A stretch of 64,000 nt of DNA from Pseudoflavonifractor sp902362925 (GTDB taxonomy: Bacteria > Bacillota > Clostridia > Oscillospirales > Oscillospiraceae): assembly GCA_902362925.1 (NCBI GenBank), contig CABIYL010000003.1. One strand, 5' to 3'. The notes beneath the pieces are model-generated. The model did no database searches. It was not told where the DNA came from and saw nothing but the letters and a program-made list of their open reading frames with translations. Position numbers and translations under genes: made by a program. How positions within the stretch are numbered: position 1 is the stretch's first letter; every line of letters begins with the position of its first letter. Below, in pieces: positions 63,456 to 64,000 of this stretch.

Positions 63456-63484
63456 ATCATACTCGCACGCTGGGGATTTGTCAA
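63456..63484 (-). promoter_or_regulatory. Promoter of the csoR-copA operon
   Basis: On the minus strand, -35 TTGACA (63479-63484), 17 bases, -10 TATGAT (63456-63461). Confidence 0.85.
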
Positions 63485-63495
63485 GTGAAAGAATA

Positions 63496-63654
63496 AAAAA
63501 TAGCGTAGAGCGCTATTTTTATGCGCATACGGGCACCTTGCGCCCGTGCGCTGGGATTTCAAGTCCATGGCGCGACAGAGCGCGCCATATGGACGTTTTT
63601 ATAGCCTGCCAAGAGCAGGCTATAAAAAAACCGGGCCGGCATGTGCCGGCCCGG
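63496..63654. repeat. Array of five consecutive hairpins
   Basis: Stem-loops at 63496-63520 (10-bp stem), 63523-63551 (two 5-bp helices with a bulge), 63563-63594 (12-bp stem with an AT bulge), 63596-63628 (14-bp perfect stem) and 63631-63654 (10-bp GC stem). The sequences differ from each other. The last, read on the minus strand, is followed by seven T and ends the glycosyltransferase transcript. The others have no assigned role. Confidence 0.8.
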
Positions 63655-63660
63655 AATCAA

Positions 63661-64000
63661 TCAGCGGGCAGTGCTGAGCTGCTTGGCGCTGGAGTGATAG
63701 ATGGGCTTCCACTCCACCCGGCGCACCAGGGCGGCCAGGGAAATGGGGATGTAGGTAAACATGAAGACGGGGAAGAGGAAGACGTAGAGCACCTTTTTCA
63801 CTGCGGGAGCGTTGATGCTCTTCCACTCGCTGAGTACGGTGATGATGCCGTAGGCCAGCAGGCCCATGTAGAAGGTGAAGAGGGAGGAGCCCATGAACTC
63901 CAGACACATGGAGATGACATACCGGGCGATGTAGGGGGGCTCCATCAGGCAGGCGGCGCAGATGATGCCGTTGAAGAGGAACACGGCCAGGGTGAGCAGC
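63661..64000 (-). CDS. Membrane glycosyltransferase family 2, C-terminal part (5' end beyond window)
   Basis: About 113 residues visible, with three or four membrane spans and a C-terminal tail VRRVEWKPIYHSS. The V-x-W-x-P-I-x-H motif is common at the end of processive GT2 enzymes (poly-GlcNAc/hyaluronan-synthase-like, COG1215). The reading frame is open to the window edge, so the catalytic domain lies outside. The terminator hairpin at 63631-63654 follows the stop. Confidence 0.7.
   Translation of the reverse strand, partial: LLTLAVFLFNGIICAACLMEPPYIARYVISMCLEFMGSSLFTFYMGLLAYGIITVLSEWKSINAPAVKKVLYVFLFPVFMFTYIPISLAALVRRVEWKPIYHSSAKQLSTAR

Overview
The window is about 60% GC and looks like a chromosomal scaffold from a strictly anaerobic gut Clostridium-class member of the Bacillota. 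A Flavonifractor/Lawsonibacter-like Oscillospiraceae member is my inference from gene content and base composition, not from a database search. The supporting signs are S-box (SAM-I) control of metK, type III glutamine synthetase, SLH surface anchoring, CsoR-type copper control, an oxygen-sensitive glycyl radical enzyme and Gram-positive style RBSs and terminators. A run of 278 Ns at 19586-19863 shows a draft assembly.

Layout. 1-2230 (minus): a cellobiose/lactose-family PTS operon, HPr-IIA-IIB-IIC, whose own HPr carries Asp at position 46. 2613-3515: aldose 1-epimerase-like protein. 3577-10331: a divergent cluster around a large palindromic operator. On the minus strand it holds a radical-SAM activase, a glycyl radical enzyme and an FGGY kinase. 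On the plus strand it holds a class I mannose-6-phosphate-isomerase-like protein and a ROK repressor. This is my best candidate for an undescribed sugar pathway. 10394-17324 (minus): OmpR-type two-component system, then an ABC ATPase, a secreted repeat protein and a MacB/FtsX-like permease. 17583-18320: YwaF-like membrane protein behind a hairpin leader.

18498-27937 (plus): galactose-type ABC transporter mglBAC, broken by the N gap, followed by a YesN/YesM two-component system and two more sugar-binding proteins. This arrangement resembles a three-component sugar-sensing system. 27996-35429 (minus): an SLH-anchored GH101 endo-alpha-N-acetylgalactosaminidase disrupted by an in-frame UGA, a one-base frameshift and a 13-bp tandem duplication inside the catalytic domain. 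35873-38561: ECF sigma factor with a very large anti-sigma-like membrane partner. 38740-40386: carbohydrate-binding beta-helix lipoprotein.

40435-57325: mostly housekeeping genes. These are an FAD dehydrogenase, purF, type III glutamine synthetase, the glutamate synthase large subunit behind a leader terminator, a rhomboid-like zinc-ribbon protein, S-adenosylhomocysteinase, a PadR/DUF2812 pair and metK under a SAM-I riboswitch. 56222-58948: glycosyltransferase plus O-antigen-ligase-like polymerase. 59155-60288: lone tyrosine recombinase. 60334-63398 (minus): csoR-copA copper operon with a CopZ-like domain fused in frame to CopA and a duplicated copA 5' end coding for a 36-residue mini-HMA peptide. 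63496-63654: five consecutive hairpins. 63661-64000: the C-terminus of a membrane glycosyltransferase cut by the window edge.

The common themes are import, sensing and fermentation of host or dietary sugars (PTS, glycyl radical cluster, mgl with YesMN, GH101), nitrogen assimilation (GSIII, glutamate synthase), the methyl cycle (metK, ahcY) and copper resistance. I saw no tRNA, rRNA, CRISPR array or insertion sequence.
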